Below, piece by piece: positions 45,655-53,725 of a stretch of DNA of 60,495 nucleotides. The position numbers and the translations under genes were made by a program. This DNA is from Achromobacter arsenitoxydans SY8 (GTDB lineage Bacteria; Pseudomonadota; Gammaproteobacteria; Burkholderiales; Burkholderiaceae_B). A model generated the notes under the pieces. The model had not been told where the DNA came from and did no database searches. It saw nothing but the letters and a program-made list of their open reading frames with translations. The stretch's first letter is position 1, and each line of letters opens with the position of its first letter. Where the stretch lies: positions 1-60,495 of the forward strand of contig NZ_AGUF01000079.1 in the NCBI RefSeq assembly GCF_000236785.1, written 5' to 3'.

Positions 45655-46185
45655 ATGCGCGCCGAAGACGAAGCCCTGATCCTGGCCTGCATCCCCAGCC
45701 TGCGGCGCTACGCCCGCGGGCTGACGGGCGACCCCCATCGGGCCGACGACCTGGTCCAGGACACGCTGGAGCGCGCCTGGAGCCGCTATTCGCGCTGGCA
45801 GCGGCGCGGCGAGCTGCGCGCCTGGATGTTCGGCATCATGCACAACCATTTCATCGACGGCGTGCGCGCCGCCAGCCGCCAGACGGACCAGACGGCGCCG
45901 GGCGACCTGCCCGACGCCCCCGTGCGCGCCACCCAGACCGACCAGCTTGAGGTGCGCGACCTGGACCGCTGCCTGCAGGCGCTGCCGGCCGAACAGCGCG
46001 AGGTCCTGCTGCTGATATGCGTGGAAGACCTGTCCTACCAGGAGACCGCCCAGATACTGGCGGTGCCCATCGGCACCGTCATGTCGCGCCTGTCGCGCGC
46101 CCGCGAAAAGCTCGGCGCGCTGATGCAGGGCCGCGACACGGCCAGGCGGCTGCGGCCTGTTCCCTCCCCGCGTGAAATGTCATGA
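45655..46185 (+). CDS. ECF RNA polymerase sigma factor
   Basis: 176 residues. Region 2: ACIPSLRRYARGLTGDPHRADDLVQDTLERAWSRYSRW; region 4: LPAEQREVLLLICVEDLSYQETAQILAVPIGTVMSRLSRAREKL. The region 2 form matches the group of ECF factors paired with a single-helix anti-sigma factor. ATG 45655 is the first Met of the homologous part. The stop overlaps the next gene by 4 bp. Confidence 0.92.
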   Translation: MRAEDEALILACIPSLRRYARGLTGDPHRADDLVQDTLERAWSRYSRWQRRGELRAWMFGIMHNHFIDGVRAASRQTDQTAPGDLPDAPVRATQTDQLEVRDLDRCLQALPAEQREVLLLICVEDLSYQETAQILAVPIGTVMSRLSRAREKLGALMQGRDTARRLRPVPSPREMS

Positions 46186-46997
46186 ACGATAAACACCTTC
46201 ATCCGGTTCCCATCGCCGGCACCCCGATCACCGAAGCCGACCTGCACGGCTACGCCGACGGCCAGCTTCCGGCCGCGCGCCACGCCGAGGTCGCGGCCTT
46301 TCTGGCCGCCCATCCCCACGACCAGACCCGCGTGGACGACTGGAAGGAACAGCGGCGCGCGCTGCACGCCCTGCTGGATCCGGTGCTGGACGAGCCTCTG
46401 CCGCTGCGCCTGCCGCTCAAGGCGCCCGCCAGGCCCTGGCCGTGGCGCGCGCTGGCCGCCAGCGTAGCGGTGGCCGTGGTCAGCGCCAGCGCGGCGTGGA
46501 TTGCGCGCGGCGCCATGGACGCCCGCCATCTGCAGGCCGTGCTGGCCACCGCCAGCCCGGACCGCGCCGCGGGCGGCTACGCGCAGCGCGCCGCCATCGC
46601 CCACGCGGTGTACGCGCCCGACATGGGCCGGCCCGTGGAGGTCGGCGGCGATAACGAAAAGGCCCTGGTGACATGGCTGACCAAGCGCATGGGCGCGCCG
46701 GTGCGCGCGCCGGCGCTGTCGCAGGTGGGCTACGAGCTGATGGGCGGACGCCTGCTGCCCGGCGGCGCCGGGCCGGTGGCGCAGTTCATGTATGGCGCGT
46801 CCGACGGACAGCGCCTGACCCTGTACGTCACCCGCGAGGCCGCCGGCGGCCAGACCGCCTTCCAGTTCACGCAGGAAGGGCCGGTGCGGGTGTTCTATTG
46901 GGTCGAAGGGCAATTCGGCTATGCGCTGTCGGGCGCCGTCAGCCGCGACGAACTGCAGCGCGTGTCGCAAGAGGTCTACCGGCAGCTCCAGGGCTGA
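46182..46997 (+). CDS. Membrane anti-sigma factor
   Basis: 271 residues. The cytoplasmic N-terminus (ITEADLHGYADGQLPAARHAEVAAFLAAHP) is the anti-sigma fold common in RskA/YlaC-like proteins, without the H-x3-C-x2-C zinc motif. A membrane helix at about 88-107 leads to a periplasmic domain of ~160 residues ending SQEVYRQLQG. It would hold the upstream sigma factor until an envelope signal arrives. The preceding secreted protein is a candidate target or sensor partner. Confidence 0.88.
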   Translation: MNDKHLHPVPIAGTPITEADLHGYADGQLPAARHAEVAAFLAAHPHDQTRVDDWKEQRRALHALLDPVLDEPLPLRLPLKAPARPWPWRALAASVAVAVVSASAAWIARGAMDARHLQAVLATASPDRAAGGYAQRAAIAHAVYAPDMGRPVEVGGDNEKALVTWLTKRMGAPVRAPALSQVGYELMGGRLLPGGAGPVAQFMYGASDGQRLTLYVTREAAGGQTAFQFTQEGPVRVFYWVEGQFGYALSGAVSRDELQRVSQEVYRQLQG

Positions 46998-47030
46998 TCG
47001 CCTCTTGCCGCCACACCGCGCCGGGCCCAT

Positions 47031-47759
47031 TCAGCCCGCGCTTTCCCGCGCCTCGTGCAGCATATGCAGCGTGATCTTGCGCACCTCGGCCTTGCTCATC
47101 TCGATGTGGGACCGCAGCATGCGCGCCGCCTCGTCGGCGCGGCGCCCCAGCACCGCGCGCAGGATCGCGGCGTGCTCGTCGTAGGTGGCGTCGACACGGA
47201 AGTCCTTGGTGAAGTCCAGCCTGCGCACGATGCGTATCTTCTCGGTGACGTCGCGGTGGATCTGCGCCATCTCCGGGTTGCCGGCGGCCATCACCAGCGA
47301 ACAATGGAACGCCTCGTCCAGCTGCGCCACCAGCCGGCCGTCCAGGATGCGCTGCGGCGGCGGCACCAGCCACACGTCGGTCAGCGCGCCCAGGATGCCG
47401 GCCTGGTCCATGTGCTCGCGCGCGCACAGCTTTTCCACCGCGGCCTGCTCCAGCACCACGCGCACGTCGTACAGCGCCTCGAAGCGTTCGAAGTCGAACG
47501 GACGCACCTGCCAGCCGCTGCGCGGCCGCGCCAGCACGAAGCCTTCGCGCTCCAGACGGGCCAGGCCCAGCCGCACCGGCGTGCGGCTGACGCCCAGGCG
47601 CGCGACCAGGTCGGCCTCGGTGAAGCGCTCGCCCGGCAGCATGCGAAAGCCGAACAGGTCGTCCTTGATGCGCTGGTAGACCTGGTCGGCCAGCGAGCCG
47701 GCCAACGCCGGCGCCTGGCGGATGGCCGGACCGGCCTGCACCGATTCCAGCCGCATCAT
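47031..47759 (-). CDS. GntR-family (FCD) regulator of urea catabolism
   Basis: 242 residues. Winged helix: VYQRIKDDLFGFRMLPGERFTEADLVARLGVSRTPVRLGLARLEREGFV (about 28-76). The FCD ligand domain has DEAFHCSLVMAAGN, TYDEHAAILRAVLGR and MLRSHIEMSK, which supply metal- or carboxylate-binding histidines. Two Met codons open the frame; the first overlaps the urea carboxylase stop (ATGA). It is the last gene of the allophanate hydrolase-urea carboxylase operon, and the palindrome CTTGTATACAAG before that operon is a likely operator, as TTGTATACAA-type sites are common for FCD regulators. Confidence 0.9.
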   Translation of the reverse strand: MMRLESVQAGPAIRQAPALAGSLADQVYQRIKDDLFGFRMLPGERFTEADLVARLGVSRTPVRLGLARLEREGFVLARPRSGWQVRPFDFERFEALYDVRVVLEQAAVEKLCAREHMDQAGILGALTDVWLVPPPQRILDGRLVAQLDEAFHCSLVMAAGNPEMAQIHRDVTEKIRIVRRLDFTKDFRVDATYDEHAAILRAVLGRRADEAARMLRSHIEMSKAEVRKITLHMLHEARESAG

Positions 47760-50700
47760 CCGGTCACGACGCACGTGGCGTCTTCGGCAATCACCACCAG
47801 CGGATCGCCCGCGTTCACGGGCTTGCCCGGCACGCAGCGAATCGCGGCAACCGTGCCCGACGCGGGCGCGATGACGGAGAGCTCCATTTTCATGGCCTCG
47901 ACCACCACCAGCGTGTCGCCGGCGGCCACGCTCTGCCCCACCTGGACCGGGATCTTCCAGATGTTGCCGCACATGTCGGCGCTGACCAGCCGTTCGCCTT
48001 CGCGCAGGGCGGTTTCGGGTTCGGGCTCGGCGGCGGGCTGTTCCGCCGCCACGTCTTCGGTCTTCCACAGCGCGACCTCGGCGTCGAAGGCCGTCTTCTG
48101 GCGCGCCTGGAACGCGGCGATGCTGTCCGACTGCTCGGCCACGAAACGCTGGTGCGCGGCGAAGTCGAACACCTCTTCCTCGATCCGCACCGTAGCGCGG
48201 CCCTGGCGGAAGTCTTCGCGCAGCACGTCCAGTTCGGCTTCCGTGACCGGATAGAAGCGCACCTGATCAAAAAAGCGCAGCAGCCAGGGCTTGCCGTCCT
48301 GGAACACGGGGTTCTTCAGGAACTTGTTCCAGATGGGCAGCGTGCGGCCGACGAGCTGGTAGCCGCCAGGCGAGTCCATGCCGTAGATGCACATGTACAC
48401 GCCGCCGATGCCCACCGTGCCTTCGGCAGTGAAGGTGCGCGCCGGGTTGTACTTGGAAGTCAGCAGGCGATGGCGCGGATCAATCGGGACCGCGCAGGGG
48501 GCGCCCAGGTAGACGTCGCCCAGGCCCATGATCAGGTAGCTGGCGTCGAACACGATGCGGCGCACTTCATCGCGGTCATCCAGGCCGTTGATGCGCTGGA
48601 TGAAGTCCACGTTGTTCGGCAGCCAGGGCGCGCTGGCGCGCACGGTTTCCTGATAGCGCTGCACCGCGCCCAGCGTGGCGGAATCTTCAAAGGCCATGGG
48701 CAGGTAGACGACGCGCGTCGGCACCTTCAGCGTCGCGACGTCTGCGAGGCCGGCCTCGATCTCCAGCAGGCGCGCAATCAGCGCACCCTGCAGGATGACG
48801 CGGCTGTCGTAGCGGATCTGCAGCGAACGCACACCGGGCGACAGTTCCAGCACGCCGGCCACCGGGCTGGCGTTCAGCGCCTCCATCAGCAGGTGGATGC
48901 GCATGCGCAGCGCCAGGTCCAGCACGTTGTCGCCGTACTCCAGCAGCAGGTAGCCGTCGCCTGCCTGCCGGTAAGACACCGACGGGCGCGAACCCTCTGC
49001 CGGCAGCGCTGCGACGATGGTTTCCGACACGGTCGCCGGCACCGGCGATGGCTCGGTCGCCGCAGGCGCCGCGGCCGCCAGTTCGGCGATGCTGCGGTCC
49101 TGCGCGGCTTCCAGGGCCACGGCCTGCGGGTAGTCGATGCGCACGAAGCGGATGCGGTCGCCCGGCTTGACCTGGCCCACCTTCCACAGTTCGGCGCGGG
49201 CGATCGTGACCGGGCACACGAAGCCGCCCAGGCTGGGACCATCGCGCGTCAGGATCACAGGGCTGTCGCCCGTGAAGTTGATGCTGCCGATCGCGTACTC
49301 GCAATCATGGATGTTGGACGGGTGCAGCCCGGCCTCGCCGCCGTTCTCGCGCGCCCAGGTAGGCTTGGGGCCGATCAGGCGCACGCCCAGACGGTTGGAG
49401 TTGTAGTGGACCTCCCAGTCCGCCGCGAAGAAGGCGTCGATGGCGTCGGGCTGGAAAAAGTCCGGCGCGCCGTGCGGGCCGTACAGCACGCCGATTTCCC
49501 AGGCGCTGCCGTACTCGGGGATCAGGCTGGCGGGTGCGGCCTGCGGTGCAGCCTCGGGCGCAGCCGCGTTGGCGCCGGGCAGTTCCGGGCGCACCACGGG
49601 CAGCATGTCGCCCACGCGCAGGGTGCGGCCGGCATGGCCGCCGAACTGGCCCAGGGCGAAGGTGGAGCGGCTGCCCAGGTACAGCGGCACATCCAGGCCG
49701 TTGCGCACAGCCAGATAGCTGCGGCAGCCGGACAGCGCGCGGCCGGTGGTCAAAACCTGTCCCGACCGCACCGCGATCGGCTGCCACATCGGGACGGGCT
49801 CGCCGTCCAGCGTGGCCGCGCAGGCCGCGCCCGTCAGCGCCACGATGGCGTCGCCGTGAAAGCGCAGCGTCGGCCCGACCAGCGTGGTCTCGATGCCGGC
49901 CGCGTCCGGCGCGTTGCCGACGATGCGGTTGGCGATGCGGAATGCGTAATCGTCCATGGGGCCGGACGGCGGCACGCCGATGTCCCAATAGCCGGCGCGG
50001 CCGGGATAGTCCTGCACGCTGGTGTAGGTGCCGGCTTCCAGCACCTCGATGGCGGCGGGCCGGTAGTCGAAGCTTTCCAGGAAGCGCGTGGACAGCTGGC
50101 CGGCGCGAAAGCGCGCATCCGACACGATCTGGCGCAGATAGTCCAGGTTGGTGGAAATGCCATGCAGCCGAGTCCTGGCGAGCGCATCGGACAGCTTGTC
50201 CAGCGCGGCCTCGCGCGTGTCCGCATGCACGATCAGCTTGGCCAGCATGGGGTCATAGAACGCGGGAACTTCCGTGCCCGTCTCCACCCATCCGTCCACC
50301 CGCACATCGTCCGGAAACGAGACTTCGGTCAGCACGCCGGGCGAAGGCTGGAACTGGCGCAGCGGATCCTCGGCGTAGAGGCGGACCTCGATGGACGCGC
50401 CTTGCGGCGCGCGCGACATCGCGGCGTAGTCCAGCGGTTCGCCCGCGGCCACGCGCAGCATGCATTCCACCAGGTCCAGGCCGGTCACGGCCTCGGTCAC
50501 CGGATGCTCGACCTGCAGGCGCGTGTTGACCTCCAGGAAGTAGAAGCTGTCGCGCGCCGGGTCGTAGATGAATTCCACCGTGCCGGCGGAGCGGTAGTTC
50601 ACCGAAACGCCCAGCTTGACCGCGGCCTCCAGCAACGCGGCGCGCGTGGCGGGCGGCAGCAAGGGGGCCGGAGTCTCCTCGATGACCTTCTGGTTGCGGC

Positions 50701-51394
50701 GCTGCACGGAGCAGTCGCGCTCGCCCAGCGCCAACACGCGGCCCGCGCCGTCGCCGAAGATCTGCACCTCGACGTGCCGCGCGTTGTCCACATAGCGTTC
50801 GATGAACGCGCCGCCATCGCGGAAGAAGTGTTCGCCCATGCGCTGCACGCTATCGAACGCGACCGTCAGCTCGGCCTCGTTCTCGCAGCGCGACAGGCCG
50901 ATGCCGCCCCCGCCCGCCGTGCTCTTGAGCATCACGGGATAGCCGATGCGCTCGGCCTGCGACAGCGCCTCGCCCAGGCTGGCCAGCAGCCCGGTGCCCG
51001 GCGTCATCGGCACGCCCGCCTCGGCGGCCAGCTCGCGCGAGCGGTGCTTCAGGCCGAACTCGCGTATCTGCAAGGGCGTGGGACCGACGAAGGCAATGCC
51101 CGCGGCCTCGCAGGCTTCCGCGAAATCGGCGCTCTCGGACAGGAAGCCGTAGCCGGGATAGATGGCCTGCGCGCCATGCTCGCGCGCGGCGGCCAGCAGC
51201 AGATCCATGCGCAGGTAGCTGTCGGCCGCCTTGTCGCCGCCCAGGGCGACGGCCACGTCGGCCTCGCGCACATGCGCGGCGTTGCGGTCCGGATCGGAGT
51301 AGACGGCCACGCTGCGGATGCCCAGGCGCTTGAGGGTGCGGATGGCGCGGACGGCGATTTCGCCGCGGTTTGCAATCAGAACGGTATCGAACAC
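47756..51394 (-). CDS. uca: Urea carboxylase
   Basis: 1212 residues. It carboxylates urea to allophanate using ATP and biotin. Domains in order: biotin carboxylase (1-450; SVQRRNQKVIEETPAP, FLEVNTRLQVEHPVTE); KipA-like (about 470-780; GPMDDYAFRIANRIVGN, NRLGVRLIGPKPTWAR); KipI-like (about 830-1060; YLLLEYGDNVLDLALR, GVYMCIYGMDSPGGYQLVGRT); a C-terminal biotinyl domain with the biotin lysine K1169 in VEAMKME. Length is normal for the bacterial enzyme. No DUF1989 pair (carboxyguanidine deiminase genes) is present, so true urea rather than guanidine as substrate is favoured, supported by the adjacent urea transporter. It is 27 bp after the allophanate hydrolase gene. Confidence 0.93.
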   Translation of the reverse strand: MFDTVLIANRGEIAVRAIRTLKRLGIRSVAVYSDPDRNAAHVREADVAVALGGDKAADSYLRMDLLLAAAREHGAQAIYPGYGFLSESADFAEACEAAGIAFVGPTPLQIREFGLKHRSRELAAEAGVPMTPGTGLLASLGEALSQAERIGYPVMLKSTAGGGGIGLSRCENEAELTVAFDSVQRMGEHFFRDGGAFIERYVDNARHVEVQIFGDGAGRVLALGERDCSVQRRNQKVIEETPAPLLPPATRAALLEAAVKLGVSVNYRSAGTVEFIYDPARDSFYFLEVNTRLQVEHPVTEAVTGLDLVECMLRVAAGEPLDYAAMSRAPQGASIEVRLYAEDPLRQFQPSPGVLTEVSFPDDVRVDGWVETGTEVPAFYDPMLAKLIVHADTREAALDKLSDALARTRLHGISTNLDYLRQIVSDARFRAGQLSTRFLESFDYRPAAIEVLEAGTYTSVQDYPGRAGYWDIGVPPSGPMDDYAFRIANRIVGNAPDAAGIETTLVGPTLRFHGDAIVALTGAACAATLDGEPVPMWQPIAVRSGQVLTTGRALSGCRSYLAVRNGLDVPLYLGSRSTFALGQFGGHAGRTLRVGDMLPVVRPELPGANAAAPEAAPQAAPASLIPEYGSAWEIGVLYGPHGAPDFFQPDAIDAFFAADWEVHYNSNRLGVRLIGPKPTWARENGGEAGLHPSNIHDCEYAIGSINFTGDSPVILTRDGPSLGGFVCPVTIARAELWKVGQVKPGDRIRFVRIDYPQAVALEAAQDRSIAELAAAAPAATEPSPVPATVSETIVAALPAEGSRPSVSYRQAGDGYLLLEYGDNVLDLALRMRIHLLMEALNASPVAGVLELSPGVRSLQIRYDSRVILQGALIARLLEIEAGLADVATLKVPTRVVYLPMAFEDSATLGAVQRYQETVRASAPWLPNNVDFIQRINGLDDRDEVRRIVFDASYLIMGLGDVYLGAPCAVPIDPRHRLLTSKYNPARTFTAEGTVGIGGVYMCIYGMDSPGGYQLVGRTLPIWNKFLKNPVFQDGKPWLLRFFDQVRFYPVTEAELDVLREDFRQGRATVRIEEEVFDFAAHQRFVAEQSDSIAAFQARQKTAFDAEVALWKTEDVAAEQPAAEPEPETALREGERLVSADMCGNIWKIPVQVGQSVAAGDTLVVVEAMKMELSVIAPASGTVAAIRCVPGKPVNAGDPLVVIAEDATCVVTG

Positions 51395-51421
51395 GATGCG
51401 ACTCCCAGGTATCAGGCGGGG

Positions 51422-53254
51422 TTATCGGGTGGCGGCGCCAAGGCTGGCCAGGTATGCGCGCCAGCCGCCGAAGTCAGTGATGTCCCGCGCGCCTTCCAGG
51501 CCGCGCGGCTCGCAGATGAAGCCCTTGACGAGGCGGCCGTCGGCAAGCTCCAGCGTGCCGATGCCCAAGGGCGCGGGAATCTCGGCGACGAAAGCGCCGA
51601 ACGCCGTCACCGGCACGTCCCACAGTTCGACCTCGATGCCCGTGCCGCTGTCCGACTTCACCAGGCCCGGCTTGGGCGGCGTGGTGTTGGCCAGCGCATA
51701 GAGCCGGTAGTCGCCGGCGGTTGCGGTCTTCTCCACGAACGCCGCGTGGCGCGACGTCAGTTGATGGTTGAGCGGCATGCCGGTCAGGTGCGCGCCCACC
51801 ACCGCGACGCGCACGGTGTCGGCGGCCGGCGTGTTGTCCGCGGTGGCCGCCGGCAGCGGCGCGCCCGTGGCGCCCAGCGGCAGGCCGCGACGCGCCTGCC
51901 ACTGCTTGCCGAACTGCGCCAGCGCGCGGTCCTGCCAGGCCAGGCCGATCAGCGTGATGCCGGACGGCAGGCCGTCGGCGCGCATGCCGGCCGGCACCGC
52001 CAGCGCGGACAGGTCGGCCAGGTTGGCGAAGTTGGTGTAGACGCCCAGGCGGGAATTGAGCGTGACCGGGTCGGCTTCCAATTGGGCGATGGTGTAGATG
52101 GACGGCGAGGTCGGCACGACCAGCGCGTCGAAGCCTTCAAGCGCCTGATGGATCTGGCGGGTCAGTTCGGCACGCCGGTATTCGGCCTTGAACGTGTCCA
52201 GCGCGCTGTAGTTCGCGGCCTGCTCGACGATGCCGCGCACGACCGGATTGATGGCGCCGGGGTTTTCCTTCCACAGGGCTTCCACCGCGGCAAAGCGTTC
52301 GGCCACCCAGGGGCCCTGGTACAGCAGCGAGGCCAGTTCGCTGAACGGCGCGAAGTCGATGGGTTCTACCTGCGCGCCATCCGCGCGCAGCGCGCGCACG
52401 GCGTCGTCGAACACGGCGGCGGCCTGCGCGTCGCCGAAAAATTCCAGCGACGCGGGGATGGCCAGACGCGGCGTCTTGGGCCACGGCAGCGATGCGCCCG
52501 CCGGCATTCCGCGCGAATAGGGATCGGCCTCGTCATAGCCCCCGGCGACCTGCGCCACTTTCCCGGCGTCATCCACGGTCAGCGCAAAGATCGACACGCA
52601 GTCCAGCGTGCGGCACGCAGGCACCACGCCCGCGGTGCTGAGCCAGCCCTTGGTGGGCTTCAGGCCCACGATGTTGTTAAAGCCGGCGGGCACGCGGCCC
52701 GAGCCCGCGGTGTCGGTGCCCAGCGAGAACGCCGCGATGCCGCGCGCCACCACCGATGCGGACCCAGAGCTGGAGCCGCCGCTGACATAGTCGGGATTGA
52801 AGCTGTTGGCCACCGGACCGTGCGGCGAGCGCGTGCCCACCAGGCCGGTGGCGAACTGGTCCAGGTTGGTCTTGCCGATGAGGATGGCGCCGGCCGCGCG
52901 CAGCCGCCGCACGACAGTCGCGTCCTCGTCCGGCGTGTAGGCGAATTCGGGGCACGCGGCGGTGGTGGGCCAGCCCGCCGCGTCGATGTTGTCCTTGATG
53001 GCGAAGGGCACGCCATACAGCGGCAGGCGCGACAGGTCGCCGCCCGCCGCAGCCAGCAGGAGCCGCAGGCCGTCGAGCTGCTTGTCCAGCCCGGCGCGGT
53101 CGACGCGCCGTATCCAGGCGTTGTCCTCGGGGCTATCCGGCGCGGCGGCGTAGCCGGCCAACAGCGCCTCGGGCTGCGCGCCCTCGCGGTAGGCGGACTG
53201 CCACTGCCCGATCGTCCAACCGGCGGGGCTTTTCTGCGATGCTGCGGCGTTCAT
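51422..53254 (-). CDS. atzF: Allophanate hydrolase
   Basis: 610 residues. It splits allophanate to ammonia and CO2, completing the two-step urea amidolyase route. The amidase domain (1-450) has the Ser-cisSer-Lys set: K87 (FAIKDNID), the GGSSSGSA loop at 159-166 and nucleophile S185 (GTDTAGSGRVPA). The C-terminal ~150 residues form the extra domain of full-length allophanate hydrolases (HLTGMPLNHQLTSRHAAFVEKTATAGDYRLYALANTTPPKPGL). ATG 53254 has AAAGGATT upstream. First gene of the operon, right after a sigma-54 promoter. Confidence 0.94.
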   Translation of the reverse strand: MNAAASQKSPAGWTIGQWQSAYREGAQPEALLAGYAAAPDSPEDNAWIRRVDRAGLDKQLDGLRLLLAAAGGDLSRLPLYGVPFAIKDNIDAAGWPTTAACPEFAYTPDEDATVVRRLRAAGAILIGKTNLDQFATGLVGTRSPHGPVANSFNPDYVSGGSSSGSASVVARGIAAFSLGTDTAGSGRVPAGFNNIVGLKPTKGWLSTAGVVPACRTLDCVSIFALTVDDAGKVAQVAGGYDEADPYSRGMPAGASLPWPKTPRLAIPASLEFFGDAQAAAVFDDAVRALRADGAQVEPIDFAPFSELASLLYQGPWVAERFAAVEALWKENPGAINPVVRGIVEQAANYSALDTFKAEYRRAELTRQIHQALEGFDALVVPTSPSIYTIAQLEADPVTLNSRLGVYTNFANLADLSALAVPAGMRADGLPSGITLIGLAWQDRALAQFGKQWQARRGLPLGATGAPLPAATADNTPAADTVRVAVVGAHLTGMPLNHQLTSRHAAFVEKTATAGDYRLYALANTTPPKPGLVKSDSGTGIEVELWDVPVTAFGAFVAEIPAPLGIGTLELADGRLVKGFICEPRGLEGARDITDFGGWRAYLASLGAATR

Positions 53255-53267
53255 GCTGGAATCCTTT

Positions 53268-53279
53268 CTTGTATACAAG
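53268..53279. promoter_or_regulatory. Candidate GntR operator of the urea amidolyase operon
   Basis: CTTGTATACAAG, a perfect 12-bp palindrome of the TTGTATACAA type bound by many FCD GntR proteins. It lies 14 nt before the allophanate hydrolase ATG and just downstream of the expected start of the sigma-54 transcript, where a bound repressor would block RNA polymerase. Confidence 0.75.
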
Positions 53280-53291
53280 TACGGATTCCCA

Positions 53292-53307
53292 AGCAATCCG
53301 CGTGCCA
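53292..53307 (-). promoter_or_regulatory. Sigma-54 promoter of the urea amidolyase operon
   Basis: On the minus strand TGGCAC-GCGGA-TTGCT is a full match to the -24/-12 consensus TGGCAC-N5-TTGCW. The -12 GC lies near 53293, so transcription should begin about 53281, giving a leader of roughly 27 nt. Confidence 0.85.
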
Positions 53308-53395
53308 TGTTGGCGGCGCGCTTCGACTTCCCTCTGTACGGCGGCATCGCGGCCGGCCACGGGCCGCCGGACCGACCGCGCGCGTGGCGCCCGCC

Positions 53396-53433
53396 GCACC
53401 GTAACCGGGCGCATCGCGCACCTGTTTTGTGCA
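53396..53433. promoter_or_regulatory. NtrC-type enhancer between the urea operons
   Basis: GCAC-N7-GTGC at 53418-53432 (within CGCACCTGTTTTGTGCA) is a perfect NtrC half-site pair. A second, one-mismatch copy GCAC-N7-GGGC lies at 53396-53410, exactly 22 bp (two helical turns) away, the usual tandem arrangement. The main site is about 104 bp from the urtA promoter -24 and 112 bp from that of the other operon. Confidence 0.75.
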
Positions 53434-53534
53434 TGCGGCACCGTTTCGATCCGCCTCGCGCCGCCCGGCGGGCGCTGCGCGCATTCGCGTAAACACCCCC
53501 TCTTCATACAGCGGCCCCGCGCCGCGAAAGCACT

Positions 53535-53550
53535 TGGCACGCCTTTTGCT
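53535..53550 (+). promoter_or_regulatory. Sigma-54 promoter of urtABCDE
   Basis: TGGCAC-GCCTT-TTGCT, a full match to the sigma-54 consensus with the correct 10-nt gap between GG and GC. It lies about 175 nt before urtA, leaving an untranslated leader of about 165 nt. Confidence 0.85.
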
Positions 53551-53725
53551 TTTGGGTCCATGTCCGAAGCGAAATCCTTGCTGGCCGCCCGTCTTTTTCC
53601 GGCTGGAGCACGGCGCGTTCGGGTTGCTGCCGGACCGTAAGCACAGCGGCGGGCGCAATGACGTTGTGGGTGTTGTTCAGATCGTTCTCGCCGGCCAGAC
53701 CGGCACATTCCATCCAGGAGTCACC

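Noticed and set aside
47756-51394. Guanidine carboxylase instead of urea carboxylase
   Set aside because: No DUF1989 deiminase pair and no guanidine riboswitch were seen, while a urea transporter is adjacent. The alternative cannot be fully excluded from sequence alone.
48152-53404. A 1750-codon open frame on the plus strand opposite the urea carboxylase and allophanate hydrolase genes
   Set aside because: Its product is rich in Arg, Gln, Ala, His and Val with no recognisable domain. It mirrors two fully conserved enzymes, as GC-rich third positions commonly produce.
53429-53441. GTGC-N5-GCAC as an extra NtrC site
   Set aside because: The half-sites are in the reverse order to the GCAC-N7-GTGC consensus and the spacing differs; it only partly overlaps the true match.
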